The translations under genes were made by a program, and so were the position numbers. Below are positions 1 through 10,701 of a stretch of 64,000 nucleotides of DNA, piece by piece. Under the pieces are notes generated by a model. It saw only the letters and a list, made by a program, of their open reading frames with translations, did not search any database and was not told where the DNA came from. The stretch covers positions 12,778,707-12,842,706 of the forward strand of contig OX578145.1 in assembly GCA_951213105.1 (NCBI GenBank), given 5' to 3'. The stretch's first letter is position 1. Every line of letters starts with the position of its first letter. This DNA comes from Amaurobius ferox. Its lineage: Eukaryota > Arthropoda > Arachnida > Araneae > Amaurobiidae.

Positions 1-52
1 ACCGTCCGACTCGTCCAGAGGACTAAGAGCAACTATTTGGACGGCCGGGAAG
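1..52 (-). repeat. SINE-tail unit, cut by window edge
   Basis: Read on the minus strand, this matches the structured tail seen in the 58-bp insertion at 10702-10759 and the 57-bp insertion at 23989-24045. It has the same outer stem (CCGTCC pairing with GGACGG) and the same inner GTCC/GGAC stem. Upstream on the minus strand it keeps the CTTCCCGGCC bases found in the SINE bodies, so it may be the end of a longer SINE variant rather than a tail-only unit. The left end lies outside the window, so no target duplication can be checked. Confidence 0.6.
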
Positions 53-92
53 GGTGTGAGATATTGAGTGTACAAACTCACCGACGCACAAT

Positions 93-103
93 GGCGTCGC
101 CGG

Positions 104-144
<41 letters not shown>

Positions 145-297
145 GGGGGAGGGGGTAACCAAACATGTTGTTCCCATTTCTCAAAATATTATTACTTTGA
201 GCTTCAATGGGTTCAAATATGTTGTTTTTCATTTCTCCAAATATCATTATTTCGATCTTCAATGAGCTCCAATGGGTTCCTGGCGGGTTATGACGCC
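93..297. mobile_element. Small MITE-like repeat with poly(A) run
   Basis: The segment begins GGCGTC and ends GACGCC, a short inverted terminal repeat. It contains a poly(A) run of about 37 bases. Its right part (about 157-297) resembles 33459-33592, sharing GGTAACCAAA, a run of 'CCATTTCTCCAAATA'-like sequence and GGGTTCCTGG followed by TATGAC. That makes a dispersed repeat family. No convincing target duplication was seen, so the class is uncertain. The overlapping ORFs are low-complexity artefacts of the poly(A) run. Confidence 0.4.
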
Positions 298-354
298 AAA
301 ATTTCCTTGGCGAAGTCAATGCGGACGCGTGCTCGAACGTGCACGCGCGCACAC

Positions 355-560
355 ATGCACGCACACAGACACACGCACGCACGCACGTACTAACATACAT
401 ACATATACGCATTCATAGACATCACCTCAAAAACTTCGGATTCAAATTCACATATGCTTAAATCGTGCTCTTCCATTGAAATCTTGAATTGGAACTTTCA
501 ACCCCATCACAAAACTTTCTCTATATATTATCCTATGTATGTATAGGGAAAGTAAAAAGT
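355..560 (-). repeat. F1 dispersed repeat, partial copy
   Basis: On the minus strand this matches 8370-8560: a hairpin (CCTATGTATGTATAGGG on the plus strand at about 532-551), then a segment ending in GAAGAGCACG, then a CA/TG-rich stretch. The same arrangement recurs at several places in the window (see 8330, 30170, 32045, 35930, 41055, 63065). The far part of the element is missing here. A CACG/CACA simple repeat lies at 340-390. Confidence 0.6.
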
Positions 561-1290
561 GAGACATTTGAGCCACCCTAAATCAGCCATAATGCCTAGG
601 GACAGCGGGACAGAAAATTGAAAAGTGGGACATTTGAACATCCCTAAATCAGCCATAAATGCCTAGGGACAGCGGGACAGAAAATTGAAACGTGGGACAT
701 TTGAGCATCCCTAAATCAGCAATAATGCCTGGGGACAGCGGGACAGAAAATTGAAAAGTGGGACATTTGAGTATCCCTAAATCAGACATAATTCCTGGGG
801 ACAGCAGGACAGAAAATTTAAAAGTGGGACATTTGAGCATCCCTAAATCAGTCATAATTCCTGGGGACAGCGGGACAGAAAATTGAAAAGTGGGACATTT
901 GAGCATCCCTAAATCAGTCATAATGCCTGGGGACAGCGGGACAGAAAATTGAAAATTGGGACATTTGAGCATCCCTAAATCAGTCATAATTCTTGGGGAC
1001 AGCGGGACAGAAAATTGAAAACTGGGACATCTGAGCATCCTTAAATCAGCCATAATTCTTGGAGACAGCGGGACAGAAAATTGAAAATTGAGACATCTGA
1101 GCATCCCTAAATCAGTCATAATTCCTGGAGACAGCGGGACAGAAAATTGAAAAGTGGGACATTTGAGCATCCCTAAATCAGTCATAATGCCTGGGGACAG
1201 CGGGACAGAAAATTAAAAATGGGACATTTGAGCATCCCTAAATCAGCCATAATTCCTGGGGACAGCGGGAGAGGAAATTGAAAAGTAGAA
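551..1290. repeat. 66-bp minisatellite, about 11 copies
   Basis: About eleven head-to-tail copies of a 66-bp unit contain GGGACATTTGAGCATCCCTA, AATCAGTCATAAT and GGGGACAGCGGGACAG. Copies differ by scattered substitutions. Since 66 is divisible by three, a 178-codon frame stays open on the minus strand (649-1185) and translates as a 22-residue repeat. This is a by-product of the period. F1-type hairpin ends lie at both edges (532-556 and 1322-1352). Confidence 0.9.
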
Positions 1291-1321
1291 CTCCTCAGCT
1301 AAAATCAAAACGTCTCTTTCC

Positions 1322-1352
1322 CTTACCTATGCATTACCATGTATTGTAAGGA
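1322..1352. repeat. F1 terminal hairpin, isolated end
   Basis: The sequence TATGCATTACCATGTATTG flanked by CTTACC and TAAGGAAA matches the imperfect palindrome that ends F1 copies at 30172-30205 and 63945-63970. No F1 body is recognisable beside it. The 66-bp array lies on its left. Confidence 0.5.
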
Positions 1353-1662
1353 AATCATTAAAATTCTCCCCTTTTCGACCACAATCTTCCAAAGCCTTTT
1401 CCACTCTACTTTCTCGAAAGTCAGAAAATGTTTTCGAGGTGCATTACACGCCCCGACACTTCCTTACATTTACCGTGAGCATTGACATATGCCGCAAAAC
1501 AAAAGTCAATATTTTTGCAAGGTTTGATACTGGTATTTGCCGAGTGTTGATAACGGGCTCGAATGAGTTACACGAAAGGAACAAGCCCAGACGTTCCGGC
1601 TACTGACCCCAAATGCTCTCGGGGGCCCTTATCAACGTCTTATGCTATTACAAAGTCCTCTA

Positions 1663-2045
1663 ATTATACTTTTCTAGAATCTGAGTGTAGTCAAAATGCA
1701 GACGATATTTTCTAGTAATATTTCGATTTTGTCAACAAATAATTTGTTTCAGAATACAAAAAAAAAAACAATTATATATTGTATGAAAAATTATCTTTAT
1801 ATAATTATTATGTAATATATAATATTACATAATAATAATTACATGCTAATTATACTTTTGAACTTTTCTGGAATTTGAGTGTAGTCAAAATGCAGCCGAT
1901 TTTTTTCTGGTAATATTTCGATTTTGTCAACACATAATTTGTTTCAGAATACAAAATAAAAAACAATTATATATTGTGTAAAAAATTATTTTTATATAAT
2001 TATTGTGTAATGTATATAATATATTATTAAATTATATAATATATT
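1663..2045. repeat. 194-bp tandem duplication
   Basis: Two head-to-tail copies are present, with TGAGTGTAGTCAAAATGCAG at about 1681 and again at about 1875. Both are followed by ATTTCGATTTTGTCAACA and a stretch ending in AATTATATATTGT. The copies differ by small indels and substitutions. AT-rich runs follow to about 2100. No coding potential is seen. Confidence 0.7.
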
Positions 2046-4061
2046 ATTTTTATGTAATTATTATATGATTATATATAATATATTACTTTTATATAATATA
2101 TGTTTTTAATTATATATTATATTAAATTTAGTTTTAGTGATATCAAATTTAAACACAATATAAATTCAAAAGGTCTCGATTTTTTTTTTAAATTGTGTCA
2201 CTTCTTTCTTCATAACGTGAAGTGGTCGGTTTTGTTAGAGATCCCTCCAGGTTTGACTGTAAAGCATTGTGCTTCAAACTGTTGTACCATACCTCAAGAT
2301 ATGTATATGTAGCAACATTAAGCATAAGCGTGGCGAAGATTTCGAATCCGGTAGGGATCAAGGATCGAGGGGGGGGGGGGGGGCAATATCGGGGTCGGTT
2401 TTACAGTATCGATTAAATAATGGGTTCTACAGTATTATTCTTTAGAAGTTTAAATTATTAGTGACCAACCTGTCTATCATTAGGGCTATAGTGAAGTTGA
2501 TATTGAGATGATTTGGAAAGAAATGAAGGGATTTTGTATTGGAATTTTCAGGAACGAAATTTAAATTTTACCCATAAAACTCTCAATAAGTAAACGAGTG
2601 AAATTTTACTATATGTATTAAATTTTAATCAACTTTTAATGTTAACTGTAGTAGTTTTCTTTGTAAAATATTAAATGAATTTATTTCATTAAAAAAGTGG
2701 TGGATATTGAAAGTAGAATTTTAAATTTTCTGTGAAATTGCGTACCTTCATCAGTGCGCGACATTGCGTGATAAAAAAACAATACTGTCTTACTTTCTTT
2801 TTAAATTATAAGATATTAAGGTTATATATTAAATAAACATTTGGTAGAAATTTTGGGGATATTTTAGTCTAAACTAACTAACAAAGGAAATTTACAATTT
2901 ATTGAGGTTTTCTTGAAATTCTTCAGTTTAGTGGAGGAGGTTGAGACCCCCCCCCCCTCTCTTAAATATGCTCCTGATAATATGTTTTGTTACCAACAGA
3001 TAGAGCGATGCTTAGCTTACTTACATATCAAAAAAGGATCTCGATGCAATGTAGCCAATGTAATTGTTAAGTCGATTGATCAGTATAATAGTTCTAGGGA
3101 TCCTCAACTCCCATGCACGCGCTGCACACAACTGCTCAAAAGTTTTGGATCTTCATACTCGTATAGTTATTACCTTAAGCGATGTGATGAATTTCTTTTC
3201 TAAAAATCGATCCGAAATCTATAATCGGCAAGTTTCCATCGCAATACTTCATCATTCACCTTCAACGCATTGACTCGAATCACAAAATGTCGACTAACTA
3301 CAATCGGATACTTCTCAAAAAGAACCTAAATCTTGTCGATGGTTTAAGTCATTTGGTCTTTATCAGACGGCCAATAAAGCTCGTCAACCAATAGAGTTCG
3401 TCGCATGTCCTGCCAGTAGCTAAGCGTGGTGAAGCAGTGTGGTGGACTAAAACATCGAATTTGAGCTATGAGCTGGTTGAGCGCTGTTCAACATGCTGAT
3501 GGGCCGCGAAGATTCTTCAAATACAAATGGACGTCATCGACCATGCCATTATTCTCTATCTTTCATTAACAAACTGAAATGTTTCCCTTGATCCGATCAT
3601 ATTTTTACGTCGATAGGGCATAAAATAGGTAGTCGCTGCTTCAGAATCGTGTGTCATTGCCCATGACTCTTTGTTGTTTGTAATCTAATGGTATGATACG
3701 AACAGGTCTGTCTTGCGTGAAACCTTTTGTGACGTATAGGAAACGATAGAAACATGCAAGTGCTCCTACCTTTAATTCATATGTGAAATTTTAAATATTA
3801 TTGTCTGTCTTACGTCGAATTGTGATTATCTGGCACCTTATCAAACACTTTCCTCTGTCGGCTGGGGGCAATCAATTTGAGAACATCACTGTGACGTCCT
3901 TACTGGAAGTGAATTAACTTCAATTTCTGATGTACGTTGAGTATTGTTGCCTTGGAACTAATCATCTACAACTGATATGTCATCAACGTCGTAATTCATA
4001 GCTACGATGCATATTTAAGCACCACGCCCACAAAGTCCAATGAGTTTTTTATCGATATTCA
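2046..4061. other. AT-rich spacer, no gene recognised
   Basis: AT-rich sequence with short homopolymers, including a G run of about 14 near 2371 and a C run near 2950. The small ORFs at 2100-2416 and 2913-3273 have no recognisable domain and no repeat homology within the window. I see no gene here. Confidence 0.6.
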
Positions 4062-4877
4062 TTACTGCATATAAATTTTTTGCAGTAATCCGTATGCACC
4101 AAATGAACAATGCTCAAAAAAACTCTGCAATCCATTACTTAGCGTATATCCCTCACTGTTCCTTCCATTTCCATTATCTAAATTGCCAAATACTGCTGGA
4201 TCTGTATCGAAATTGATACTAAATGCATTATTGAACAATACCAAGTCATTTTTTATGATCTCAAAATTTCGAACCAGCAGCATGTAACAGCAAGTAATCA
4301 GAAGCAGGAATTTATATTTTTCCATTTTTTGAGAGAATTCGAATGTTCTCGGAGAATCCATCTGCTTTGATCATAACCTGTAAGTATTTGAGGTTCAGCG
4401 TGATAGAGCAATCAAATTCGCCATGAGCTGTACATTTGACATGGCTGTACATTAAACGCCGGCATAAAGTGCATTGAATATCGCTGTATTCACCTGGTTC
4501 CACAAGGTTGCACAAACAATTGAAGTATTTTATTACTTGGCATTCATGCAGAGTGTGCATGTTGATCGTTATCATGCTATTCATTTGTTTGGTCTCACAA
4601 TGTCCTGAACGTCAATGTGTAAAGATTCTACCGTATTCGTTACATCTGCATAGAGAAGGTTGTTTGTGATTTGTCAATTGAGTGCTTAAGAATTCTAAAA
4701 ACGGAAAACTTTTTTAGTGATATTAAGATTTTCTGGGTCTTCACTGACAACCACAATGCCAGTAGAGTCGACATATCTCGATAACATATTTGGTAGACTT
4801 TTTCTTACTTCAAAAATGTGTTGTGTAAACAAAATTGTTAGACCTTTAAATCCATATTGGACTCCACTACATTTCAT
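4062..4877 (-). pseudogene. Unidentified minus-strand coding trace, broken
   Basis: Three short minus-strand ORFs lie close together: 4877-4695 (60 aa), 4584-4312 (90 aa) and 4361-4062 (99 aa, another frame, overlapping the second by 50 bp). The middle one has a cysteine cluster (CTLC, then KC, then FDC, about residues 38-59) that could be a zinc-ribbon-like fold. The third contains a hydrophobic stretch (LLLITCCYMLLV). Amino acid composition looks more protein-like than in most ORFs here. This may be a decayed or multi-exon gene read through frameshifts. I do not recognise the family, and chance ORFs are possible. Confidence 0.22.
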
Positions 4878-5464
4878 AATTCTGACGGAATAATTTATAA
4901 AATCAATCTTCGTTCAACTTGCCGCATTACAGAAATTTTCTCAGGAATGCCACCAGGACCGAGATTATTCCAATAAAATGCTGATGGTCCCTGATTACGT
5001 TTTCCGCTCAATGAGACTTGCAGAGATTGTAAATAAAAAAATACAACTCTTCAGGAAGTTCATTAGGCAGATAGTTAGGACAAATGATTGGGTACCAATA
5101 TGAAATTATGAACTTGATTGGAATAGAAATCTTCTAGTAGATTATCCGCAAAGTTGTTGATTGCTGTTGATGATCGACTGAAATGATGACCGAAATGATG
5201 ACTGATGATGACCGAAAATGATCGACTTCTGAACGCCTAACTAATGTTCGTTGGCTATGTACTGTCAATCTTCGTTTACAAACATTGAAAGTTTCTCTAG
5301 TTAGTCGCTTCGTTTATCGTTGACGCAAACCATCCAAACGTTGTTCACTAGCTTCCGGCGATTAATTAGCATGTTGTATGTTTTACAGTCGACGTAAGCC
5401 AACAAAATGAGATTTTGGTAAGATATTCATGAGATATTCATAAGATTTTGGAGATTCGTGACTT

Positions 5465-5791
5465 ATGGAATTAAACTGGAATTACTTCGATACAGAAAAG
5501 ACGCAGCCTTCTGTTCGTAAGATTTGTCCATGCGAATTACTAAAGCTTGCTGTGTTTATTTATACAATCGCGCTTGGCGTTATTCAGATAGTTCAACTGT
5601 CTTCTTTTGACGAGCTTCTCCATGGATGTAGCATATGTGACACTATAATTGTAACAGATATTTTACTTGTTACACTAAATTTGGGTTTTCTATCTGCTGC
5701 AGTTCTCGAATTATTTATTCCCCAAAACTTGTACATTCCTATGACGGGCCCAATACGGGCTGACCAGACAAGATTCAAATCCAAAGTTTAA
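5465..5791 (+). CDS. Hypothetical two-helix membrane protein, 108 aa
   Basis: An uninterrupted ATG-to-TAA frame of 108 codons. The product has a polar N-terminus with a CPC motif (residues 21-23), a hydrophobic segment at about residues 26-46, a short loop with two cysteines (HGCSIC, about 53-58), a second hydrophobic segment at about 60-85, and a basic tail. This layout is typical of a small membrane protein or one exon of a larger tetraspan protein. Base composition is less AT-biased than the flanks. No splice structure, promoter or relative was recognised, and an (AT)n tract starts 32 bp downstream. It could equally be a chance ORF. I assign no function. Confidence 0.25.
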   Translation: MELNWNYFDTEKTQPSVRKICPCELLKLAVFIYTIALGVIQIVQLSSFDELLHGCSICDTIIVTDILLVTLNLGFLSAAVLELFIPQNLYIPMTGPIRADQTRFKSKV

Positions 5792-5820
5792 AGAACTAAA
5801 ATATACTACAGAAAACAATA

Positions 5821-5932
<112 letters not shown>

Positions 5933-6112
5933 TAACCCTTTGAAAAATCAATGGTGCAAAATATCGAGCCCGTCGAGGGCTCACCATAGTATGTATTTGT
6001 TTTTTAAAATCTCTGCATGCAAGTCCTTTTAGTTCGGTGACAGTTTGTTTACAACGATGATATAAGAGAAAATTATGTAGTAATAATAATAAATAATAAT
6101 AGTGAAGCTGGA

Positions 6113-6440
6113 CTCTTCTTGGATATTTTTGGTCGGACACAGGAATCAACTCGGGGGGGGGGGGGACTTCCCTACGCTGAGGTATTATTGCACCCTTTTG
6201 AAGTAATAACTGACTACCTACCAAATTAGTATCCTATTCCTTATGGTATTTGAGATGTTTTTGGTCAGGCAAAGGAACCCAACAAGGGGGTAGAACCCCC
6301 AACCCTTAAGAAAATTTCCGATTGCTAAAGTACTCATGCCCTCTTTTGGGGTAATAATTAATTGCCTATAACAAATTTCAGCTTTCTAGAGGTCTTATAA
6401 TTTTCGAGATATTTCTGTCTAGACAGAGGATCCCAACTGT
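6113..6440. repeat. Imperfect local duplication, about 130-155 bp unit
   Basis: The phrase TTTTTGGTCRGRCAMAGGA followed by a C/G-rich block and a TTTTGRRGTAATAA block occurs at about 6125 and 6257. A third degraded start lies near 6413. Units are diverged. This is a decayed tandem or a repeat internal to an unclassified element. Confidence 0.45.
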
Positions 6441-8329
6441 TTATTGTATATATAAGATACGAGAGAAGCTAAATATTTAGATTATTCTTTTTTAATTATC
6501 TCACAACAACCGTTGTTCATATCACCATTGCTGTGGTCAAACTGCCACCCAACTAAAAAGCTAAAATTCTATGGCGGGTCCAGGATGGAATGGCCCAATA
6601 AGGTAGAAATTCTAAAGAATTTAAATGTACCTCAATAGACAACGACATACCAAATTTCATGTCGCTACAATTACTGAAACCTGGTTCGTTGGGACTTCAA
6701 AGATTCGAAACACGACAAATATACATATACTCCGTCTGAAGTTAAATAAAAGGTTGTAAAAATAATAATAAAAATATGTATTTATTTATTTTCAAAGACA
6801 TAGCAATTGAGTAAAGTTATTTGCCGATTGTTTACGACATAGAAATAATTCTTTATCCAAGGAATGTTTGGTTCTACTCGTTTGTTTTTGCAGACAAATA
6901 ATTCCCAACTACCTCATCAGCGTTTTATCGCCGAAACCTTTCAAGGAAAGCATCCTTACAATGCAATTATGCAATTTACGGTGTCGGGGCTCCCAGGGAA
7001 CACGATTAAACTCCCTTTGAACCATACGTATATATCACCAAAGGTCAAAGCATGAGCCCGATAAGGTACAGGTCAGGAGGACTACAGCTCCGTTCTCTGA
7101 TAAGCTCAATCGGTAAAGGCATGGGTCACCACGGATCACACTGTGCCCAAACTTACGATAAACCCTGATCAGTTTACTTATTTTCTCAGTGGCGGTCTGC
7201 AGAGTCTGATTAAACCAAAGTGGGGCCCAGAGCCTGGTGTTAATTGGGGGCCCTCACAACCTCACGGCATGCCAAACACATGCAAAACATCATCACATAG
7301 CAAATTTGGAAGTTCAGGGCATGTGTCCCGAAGGTATTTTATTATATATAGAAAACTTCCATACACTTTATTTCAAAGTAAGATTTTAAAAGATGTATAA
7401 TATTTTTTTTTTTTTTTTGCACGTGAAGTTTTTATTTAAGCATGTAAACATTTTAAAATTCTTTGAAAATGAAAAATCCTTAAAAATAGAAAGCTGGTAA
7501 AAATAAAACGAACGAACGTATTGTGAAATAACTAAATTAGCAACTGCAAATATGAGACAAGACATAATTTTAGTTTTCTCAAAACTAAAATTTTGTAGGA
7601 GTGAGGGACCTCTTCTACATATTTTGCTTAAAGGACTATCATCAGGATGGGCATCTCCTTTAGGAGATGCTATTTCTTTGCACTCTAATATCTATCTCCT
7701 CACTTCTGACTTTTCCGCGTCCAGCCCGAGAATCGGGCTAAGCCCCTAGCCTTGCCTCATGGCTGCAGTTTGGTAGTAATATGTAGAAAATTGCAATAAA
7801 TCTCGTGATATTCCCGGGCTCCTCCGGGTCATTGTGTGAACCCTTTCCAAAGGGTTGGCGAAAATTGGGGGGCGCTAATGCACTTGCAGGTGTCCATTTT
7901 TATTAAAAATAACCATAGCGGACTTTGTCAGCTCTCACGGTCTGTAGCTGGTCCGTTCGAAATCAGGGCTTTGGAATGCTCAAAATGTTTCCGGGGTTCC
8001 AACTCTGTCGCACGACAGACTAAAACTCTCAGTTACGACACTAACTCCCCCCCCCTCCTCTCCCCCAACTAAAATATTAAAACAAACGAGATTCTGCATG
8101 CGTCACTGATACTGGGTATAACGTCCGCTACAATATATCATTAAGAACCAGCCGATTTCGTTAGATTTTTTTTTTTTCTTTTCTTTTAGTAAACGTGTAA
8201 TTTCTTGCGTTTTTGTTCTGAGTAATTGCTTTTCCTCCTGACCAACCAAGAAAACACGTCGAGCTTCATAAATCAACTCGGTTTCAGTTATACTATTTGT
8301 TGTATATTTATTGTAAGTATTTGTTTTAC
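6441..8329. other. Spacer without recognisable gene
   Basis: Mixed AT-rich and moderately GC-rich DNA. The short ORFs at 6864-7055, 7143-7400, 7552-7749 and 7836-8072 have no domain I recognise. A weak tRNA box-A-like stretch (AAGCTCAATCGGTAAAGGC, about 7102) lacks a matching box B. Poly(T) occurs at 7405-7420 and 8166-8178, and a C run at 8047. Confidence 0.5.
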
Positions 8330-9040
8330 TTGCCCTGTATACATAGTATAATGTATAGGGAAAGCATTGTGACAGGGTCGAAAGTATTATGACAGATTCG
8401 ACGGGGTCGAAAGCATAGTGACGGGGAGGGGGGTCGAGTTTTCAATGGAAGAGCACGTTTTAAGCATACATGAACTAGAATCGATCGTTTTTGAAGTGAT
8501 GTGTGTGTCTATGTGTGTATACCCGTGAGTCTGTGGAGACGATACCTCACGAACGAAATTCGAAATTTTTGTACCAAATTTCAGACGAAATTTAGTACAC
8601 AAATTACTATTAATGAATAGTGGAAGCTTATTGATATAAAACGCAATCTAATATGCGGAAGACCCCCAAAATTTTCGTACGAAATTTTGAAAAAATAATT
8701 AACAATTCAGACCCTTCAATAATGTTACGTAAATAATCATTTATCACGCGATTTTTCATTAGAAAACGATTAACACACATTTTAGAACGCTAGCATGAAT
8801 CGTTCTCGAGATATTGAACTTTTTCAAATAAATTTATCAAAAAATCAACTGGAATGTGGCTCAACTCTACTTTCTCATACTAGAATTCATTTTTCTTTTC
8901 AAATTTTACAAGAAACAATTTGAAATATCGGTATCGTGGGTCCCAATGATTACAACTATAGCGTATTACAATCAAAATCTCGAAATCAAAAATCTTCGGG
9001 AAAACAATACTTTCTCAATATTACGCATGAGAAAGTAAAA
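8330..9040 (+). repeat. F1 dispersed repeat
   Basis: It starts with an imperfect hairpin (CCTGTATACAT ... ATGTATAGGG at 8333-8359), then AAAGCATTGTGACAGGGTCGA, a GTGTGT-rich stretch at 8500-8520, a conserved CGTTCTCGAGATATTGAAC motif (8801) and an A-rich tail region. The copy at 41055 has the same order of blocks. It has no open reading frame, so it looks non-autonomous. The superfamily is undetermined: there is no CTRR end as in Helitrons and no clear target duplication. Confidence 0.65.
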
Positions 9041-9612
9041 ACCACATAAAATTAAAACAAGAAAGATTAATCATGCATAAAACATAGATTATGAAACACT
9101 TTCCAACTGAAATGCAAGTTTATTTAAACATCTCCAAAATGTGATACATTCTGCGGTGATATTATATAAATTATCACAGTACTACAGGAATTTATTGTAC
9201 TTGGAAATTTAAAACTTCCCCGAAATATAAATCGCCTGCCTCTCTATGTAAAAACAATGAATATTTCATTCATATCACCTATATTACAGACTCCAGAGCT
9301 AAATAATTTTACTTGAAAAAAATTCAGCAATTCTTATGCAGCTCACCTTACAATTGCTTGATTTGTTAGCATTCTACATATATGTTAAAATAAGACTTAG
9401 TACGTTGTAGAAATGATCATTTAAATTAAAAAATATTGTAATTGTGGTGGCACAGAATTTAGATACACTGATAATATGCAAAAATAAAACGGTTTTATGA
9501 CGAATGCAACACTAAATAAAAATTTAAAAGATCATTAAATATCTCGAGCTTTACACAGGGAAGGAAAAATGGATGTCACATTCTATTTTGCAATGAGTCA
9601 CGTGATCTCTTT
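9041..9612. other. AT-rich spacer, nothing seen
   Basis: AT-rich unique-looking sequence up to the left target-site copy of the 5S-headed SINE. No ORF, RNA or repeat recognised. Confidence 0.6.
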
Positions 9613-9625
9613 ATGTATCATTAGT

Positions 9626-10019
9626 TGTTGTTGTTGTTGAGACCCAGACCGTCCGACCTACCTGAAAGGTGTAAGGTAACTGTTTCGACGGCCGGGAAGT
9701 ACCACCCAATTTAGACCGGAACCCAGTGGGGGAGGCATCCACAGGGACCGTACCCTCCTTCCCCCTACCACTAACCTCTCGGAAAGACTTACGGACCCAC
9801 ATGTTTAACGTGATCGTACTCCGCATGAACACGGGGGCAGTTGTGGCAGCGTGAAAATCCAGCGCGCAAACCACCGGGCTACCGCGCCCGAAATGTGCCA
9901 ACAGCACGCGGCGTTTCCAGGTGGTCACCCACCCAAGTACTAACCGCGCCCGATGCTGCTTGACTTCGGTGATCTAACGAGAACCGGTGTTTTCAGCACG
10001 GTACGACCGTTGGCCATTC
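9626..10019 (-). mobile_element. Chimeric SINE: 5S rRNA head, tRNA-SINE body
   Basis: A 394-bp insertion flanked by a perfect 13-bp target duplication (ATGTATCATTAGT at 9613-9625 and 10020-10032). In the transcribed (minus) direction it begins with a nearly full 5S rRNA sequence (10014-9897). It then joins the body shared with the tRNA-type SINEs at 10201, 24060 and 55150, and ends in a GTT/AAC-repeat tail. The tRNA-like part keeps the box A region (GGTAGCCCGGTGGTTTGCGC) but has lost the box B segment present in the other copies. An internal 5S promoter could therefore have replaced the tRNA promoter. Known 5S-derived SINEs form the SINE3 class; the 5S plus tRNA-body arrangement here is inferred directly from the sequence. 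Confidence 0.9.
9897..10014 (-). rRNA. 5S rRNA-derived SINE head (not a genuine 5S gene)
   Basis: 118 bp matching eukaryotic 5S rRNA from GCCAACGG to CTGTTGGC. It includes the internal promoter landmarks AAGCAGCATCGGGCGCGG (box A/intermediate element) and GGTTAGTACTTGGGTGGGTG (box C). The two ends can still pair (GCCAAC with GTTGGC). It lies inside the 13-bp target duplication of the SINE, so it arrived by retroposition and is best treated as a pseudo-5S promoter head. Whether it is transcribed is unknown. Confidence 0.85.
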
Positions 10020-10200
10020 ATGTATCATTAGTGTAATTATTTAAATTTTTATTTAAAAAAGCTATCTAACATATTTTGCTGAAAATTTTTGAAACATATT
10101 TTTATGTGATAATTTGAATATTGTAAATTTTTTAAACAATTTGTGAATTTTAACTTATCTTAAAAATGCTTGAAAAATAAAATCCCATAGGATTCAATGT

Positions 10201-10483
10201 GTTGATGAGACCCAGACCGTCCGACCTACAAGAAAGGTGTAAGGTAACTGTTTGGAGGGTCGGGAAGTTCCACCCAATTTAGACCGGAATCCAGTGGGGG
10301 AGACATCCACAGGGACCTACCCTCCTTCCCCTACCACCAACCTCTCGGTAGGACTTACGGACCCACATGTTTAACGTGATTGTACTCGGCGTGAACACAG
10401 CGGCAGTTGTGGCAGTGGCGGGAATTGAACCCGGGCCTACCGAGTGCAATTCCCGCGCGCTAACCACTGAGCTACCGCGTCCT
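10201..10483 (-). mobile_element. tRNA-derived SINE
   Basis: On the minus strand the 5' end is tRNA-like: box A around GGTAGCTCAGTGGTTAGC and box B GGGTTCAATTCCCGCC. This is followed by the common body (AACATGTGGGTCCGTAAGTC, CTCCCCCACTGG, GTCTAAATTGGGTGG) and the structured tail ending GGTCTGGGTCTCATCAAC. Flanks are a 15-bp target duplication with one mismatch (CATAGGATTCAATGT at 10186-10200, CATAGGGTTCAATGT at 10484-10498). Box B and box A are both well preserved. The (AAC)n tail is short in this copy. Confidence 0.92.
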
Positions 10484-10701
10484 CATAGGGTTCAATGTAT
10501 TTCATTTATTTAACCTGTGTAAAATTCGAAACCAATTGGATGATATTATCCCGTTTTCTTCACATGTGTCCCACAGACCGTCTCAACAACAAACTAACAT
10601 GTTATTTTGATAAAGTCTTTTTTACGGTAGTTATCGGGCGAACGGACAGACAGACAGAATGACCAAAGTCAGTATCACTTTTCAACTACGTTGGAAAGTG
10701 T

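Noticed and set aside
551..1290. Possible CRISPR array or repeat-protein gene (178-codon minus-strand ORF)
   Set aside because: Units are contiguous with no unique spacers, and the frame is open only because the 66-bp period is divisible by three.
1546..1637. Inverted repeat GTTGATAACGGGC / GGGCCCTTATCAAC as a small MITE or terminator
   Set aside because: Arms are only about 12 bp with mismatches, with no second copy and no target duplication.
7081..7140. tRNA gene or SINE start (AAGCTCAATCGGTAAAGGC)
   Set aside because: Box-A-like only; no box B at the right distance and no foldable acceptor stem.
8330..9040. F1 as a Helitron
   Set aside because: A terminal hairpin is present, but no 5' TC start or CTRR 3' end was found in the copies, and no A|T insertion pattern could be shown.
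9897..10014. A genuine 5S rRNA gene
   Set aside because: It is enclosed with SINE sequence by one 13-bp target duplication and has no T-run terminator directly after it, so it is a retroposed 5S-derived head.
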